Part shown: one piece after another, positions 5,531-5,647 of the stretch
Numbering within the stretch: the stretch's first letter is position 1
How the letters are laid out: each line of letters opens with the position of its first letter
Assembly (NCBI GenBank): GCA_031271555.1
Contig: JAISVN010000011.1
Span: 1 to 5,647, forward strand
Direction: 5' to 3'
Source: Candidatus Methanoplasma sp.
GTDB lineage: Archaea; Thermoplasmatota; Thermoplasmata; Methanomassiliicoccales; Methanomethylophilaceae
DNA: 5,647 nt
Position numbers and translations under genes: made by a program
Notes under the pieces: model-generated
Told to the model about the DNA's origin: nothing
Seen by the model: the letters and a program-made list of their open reading frames with translations, nothing else
Databases searched by the model: none

Positions 5531-5647
5531 ACCCAATCCGTACAAAAAATCGCCTGATGAGTTGTTCGAATGTCTTGATCATCAGCTCATCCCTGAGCCT
5601 CTTCCGCAAAAGAGATTAAGATTGGTTCAAAAACAATGTAAAAATAC

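Noticed and set aside
5599..5614. Small hairpin CTCTT/AAGAG with a 6-nt loop
   Set aside because: The stem is only 5 bp and is not followed by a T-tract on either strand; it is not a convincing terminator.
5529..5618. Short leftward open frame of about 20-30 codons (from ATG near 5581) ending just inside the hypA TATA box
   Set aside because: It is preceded by an in-frame TAA, has no ribosome-binding site or family match, and its stop codon lies in the hypA TATA box.
1..5647. CRISPR array, tRNA or rRNA genes, insertion sequences, pyrrolysine-type read-through of TAG
   Set aside because: I saw no regular repeats, cloverleaf, rRNA-like blocks, terminal inverted repeats or transposase motifs. 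The full-length genes end at TGA or TAA, so there is no reason to invoke TAG read-through.

Overview
The window looks archaeal, most likely a methanogen of the Thermoplasmata/Methanomassiliicoccales type. This is an inference from gene content and signals, not from a marker gene. The HypD motif CGTHQDT is of the kind I associate with methanogen HypD. First genes of transcripts have an AT-rich TATA-like box centred about 25-28 nt upstream of the start codon and no Shine-Dalgarno site, whereas genes inside operons do have purine-rich Shine-Dalgarno sites. Genes are packed tightly and no bacterial -35/-10 promoter is evident.

Left part (1-1400): a UbiA/MenA-type prenyltransferase, cut by the window edge, is transcribed leftward. 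A 132-bp intergenic region separates it from a rightward bile acid:sodium symporter (BASS)-like membrane protein. That gene's 3' end overlaps, tail to tail, the leftward DUF1848 gene (1380-2309).

Middle part (1380-3505): the DUF1848 protein, a probable radical-SAM-like Fe-S protein, diverges from a two-gene rightward operon across only 48 bp. The operon encodes an O6-alkylguanine-DNA alkyltransferase (Ogt) and an AlkD-type DNA glycosylase joined by a TTGA stop/start overlap. Ogt removes alkyl groups from O6-guanine directly, and AlkD-family enzymes excise alkylated bases, so the pair is a small alkylation-repair unit. The DUF1848 gene may share its promoter.

Right part (3506-5498): a leftward three-gene operon, hypA-hypD-unknown, whose genes overlap at TGATG and ATGA junctions. 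HypA delivers nickel and HypD takes part in assembling the Fe(CN)2CO unit of [NiFe]-hydrogenases, which fits a hydrogen-using methanogen. The third gene encodes a 177-residue protein I cannot name. Its stop codon abuts the stop of alkD with no gap. The last 149 bp (5499-5647) hold the hypA promoter and otherwise no supported gene.

The two most promising leads are the possible circularly permuted radical-SAM layout of the DUF1848 protein, divergent from alkylation repair genes, and the uncharacterised third member of the hyp operon.
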